The position numbers were made by a program, and so were the translations under genes. This document shows positions 63,430-64,000 of a DNA stretch of 64,000 nucleotides, one piece after another. Position 1 is the stretch's first letter. The number at the start of each line of letters is the position of its first letter. Source of the DNA: an uncultured Tropicimonas sp. (GTDB lineage Bacteria > Pseudomonadota > Alphaproteobacteria > Rhodobacterales > Rhodobacteraceae); contig CANLZY010000004.1 in assembly GCA_947495685.1 (NCBI GenBank), positions 124,001 through 188,000 of the forward strand, read 5' to 3'. Under the pieces are notes generated by a model, which made no database searches, was not told the origin of the DNA, and saw nothing but the letters and a program-made list of their open reading frames with translations.

Positions 63430-64000
63430 ATGAGCAATACACCGGGAATCGTGGTCATGGGAGCATCTGGCCGCATGGGGCAGATGCTGGTCCGCGAAGT
63501 TCAGGCGCACCCCGGCATGCGGCTTGTCGGCGCGGTCGAACGTGAAGGCCACGAATGGGTCGGGCAGGACATCGGCGTGGCCATGGGTGGAACCGCGAGC
63601 GGTCTGCATGTGACCGACGACCCGCTGGAGGCGATGGCCGGTGCGCAGGGGGTGATCGATTTCACCACCCCTCAGGTGACGATCGACCTGTCGGTGATCG
63701 CGGCGCAGGCCCGCGCGGTGCACGTGATCGGCACAACCGGCATGAGTGACGAGGACCTGGCAAAGCTGGACGGCGCTGCCCGGCACGCCGTGATCGTGCG
63801 GGCGGGCAACATGAGCCTGGGTGTCAATCTGCTGACTCAACTGACCCGTCAGGTGGCCGCGGCGTTGGACGAGGATTTCGATATCGAGGTTGTCGAGGCT
63901 CACCACCGGCACAAGGTCGATGCGCCTTCTGGCACGGCGCTGATGCTGGGTGAGGCCGCCGCCGAGGGGCGTGGGCTGGACTTTAGCGATGCCTATGTTG
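63430..64000 (+). CDS. dapB: 4-hydroxy-tetrahydrodipicolinate reductase, 5' part (partial gene)
   Basis: NAD(P)H-dependent reductase acting on the DapA product in the diaminopimelate/lysine path. The visible 190 codons contain the nucleotide-binding [14 protein letters not shown] (about 11-24), [18 protein letters not shown] and the catalytic [18 protein letters not shown] with the conserved His-His and Lys. AAGGAGA stands seven bases before the ATG. The C-terminal part continues beyond the window. It is divergent from rbfA. Confidence 0.95.
   Translation, partial: MSNTPGIVVMGASGRMGQMLVREVQAHPGMRLVGAVEREGHEWVGQDIGVAMGGTASGLHVTDDPLEAMAGAQGVIDFTTPQVTIDLSVIAAQARAVHVIGTTGMSDEDLAKLDGAARHAVIVRAGNMSLGVNLLTQLTRQVAAALDEDFDIEVVEAHHRHKVDAPSGTALMLGEAAAEGRGLDFSDAYV

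Overview
The window is high-GC, gene-dense DNA from an alphaproteobacterium, almost certainly a member of the Rhodobacteraceae (Roseobacter group). This rests on gene content read from the translations: a glutathione-dependent formaldehyde pathway, accD-folC, glnK-amtB, an orphan TRAP solute-binding protein, a secreted protease with a VPLPA-type C-terminal sorting signal, a stand-alone mnmD beside a D-amino-acid-oxidase-like gene, and a GAAC-N7-GAAC SOS box of the alphaproteobacterial type. Most of the window is housekeeping chromosome. I see no rRNA, tRNA, CRISPR array, insertion sequence, prophage or replication origin.

Layout. 1-5.5 kb: end of rnr, a decayed reading frame with a strong hairpin, a lytic transglycosylase and a ThDP-dependent enzyme. 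5.5-15.5 kb: an I78-type lipoprotein, adhI and fghA for formaldehyde oxidation, with an NYN-LOTUS gene and a divergent TetR/AEC transporter pair between them, then a coupled run (yaiI-like, HAD, ornithine-cyclodeaminase-like), an MFS transporter and zapE. 15.5-22 kb: folC-accD, two tandem CPBP membrane proteases and three uncharacterised genes. 22-31 kb: fadH, a LysR regulator, acetyltransferases, an OmpA protein, a carboxymuconolactone decarboxylase-family protein, a CinA-like protein, sfsA and map. 31-46.8 kb: a TRAP binding protein, rsmD, a ferredoxin-reductase-like flavoprotein, a peroxiredoxin, a six-gene minus-strand run (type I secretion ABC and HlyD, RidA, GDPD, FemAB-like, phhB), mlaA-mlaC, a class A penicillin-binding protein and glnK-amtB. 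46.8-64 kb: rhodanese, aromatic aminotransferase, sseA, a VPLPA-CTERM metzincin with a possible coupled leader peptide, smpB, dapA, a Slt-type transglycosylase, a gene remnant, an EamA transporter, mnmD and its divergent flavoprotein partner, two small unknown genes, an SOS-controlled imuB without imuA or dnaE2 beside it, a GSCFA gene of lower GC, a phosphodiester glycosidase, rbfA and the start of dapB.

How the genes fit together. Several routes are only partly present: formaldehyde detoxification (adhI, fghA), lysine/peptidoglycan precursor synthesis (dapA, dapB), outer-membrane lipid asymmetry (mlaA, mlaC), nitrogen sensing and ammonium uptake (glnK, amtB), cell-wall growth and turnover (class A PBP and two lytic transglycosylases), RNA and ribosome maintenance (rnr, smpB, rbfA, rsmD, mnmD). 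Many neighbours overlap by ATGA, GTGA or TGATG, which points to translational coupling.

The least explained parts are the leader ORF plus sorted metzincin (50.2-51.5 kb), the small-ORF pair beside a G10 tract and the orphan SOS imuB (58.5-61 kb), a 90-bp intergenic repeat found twice in opposite orientations, and two gene remnants.
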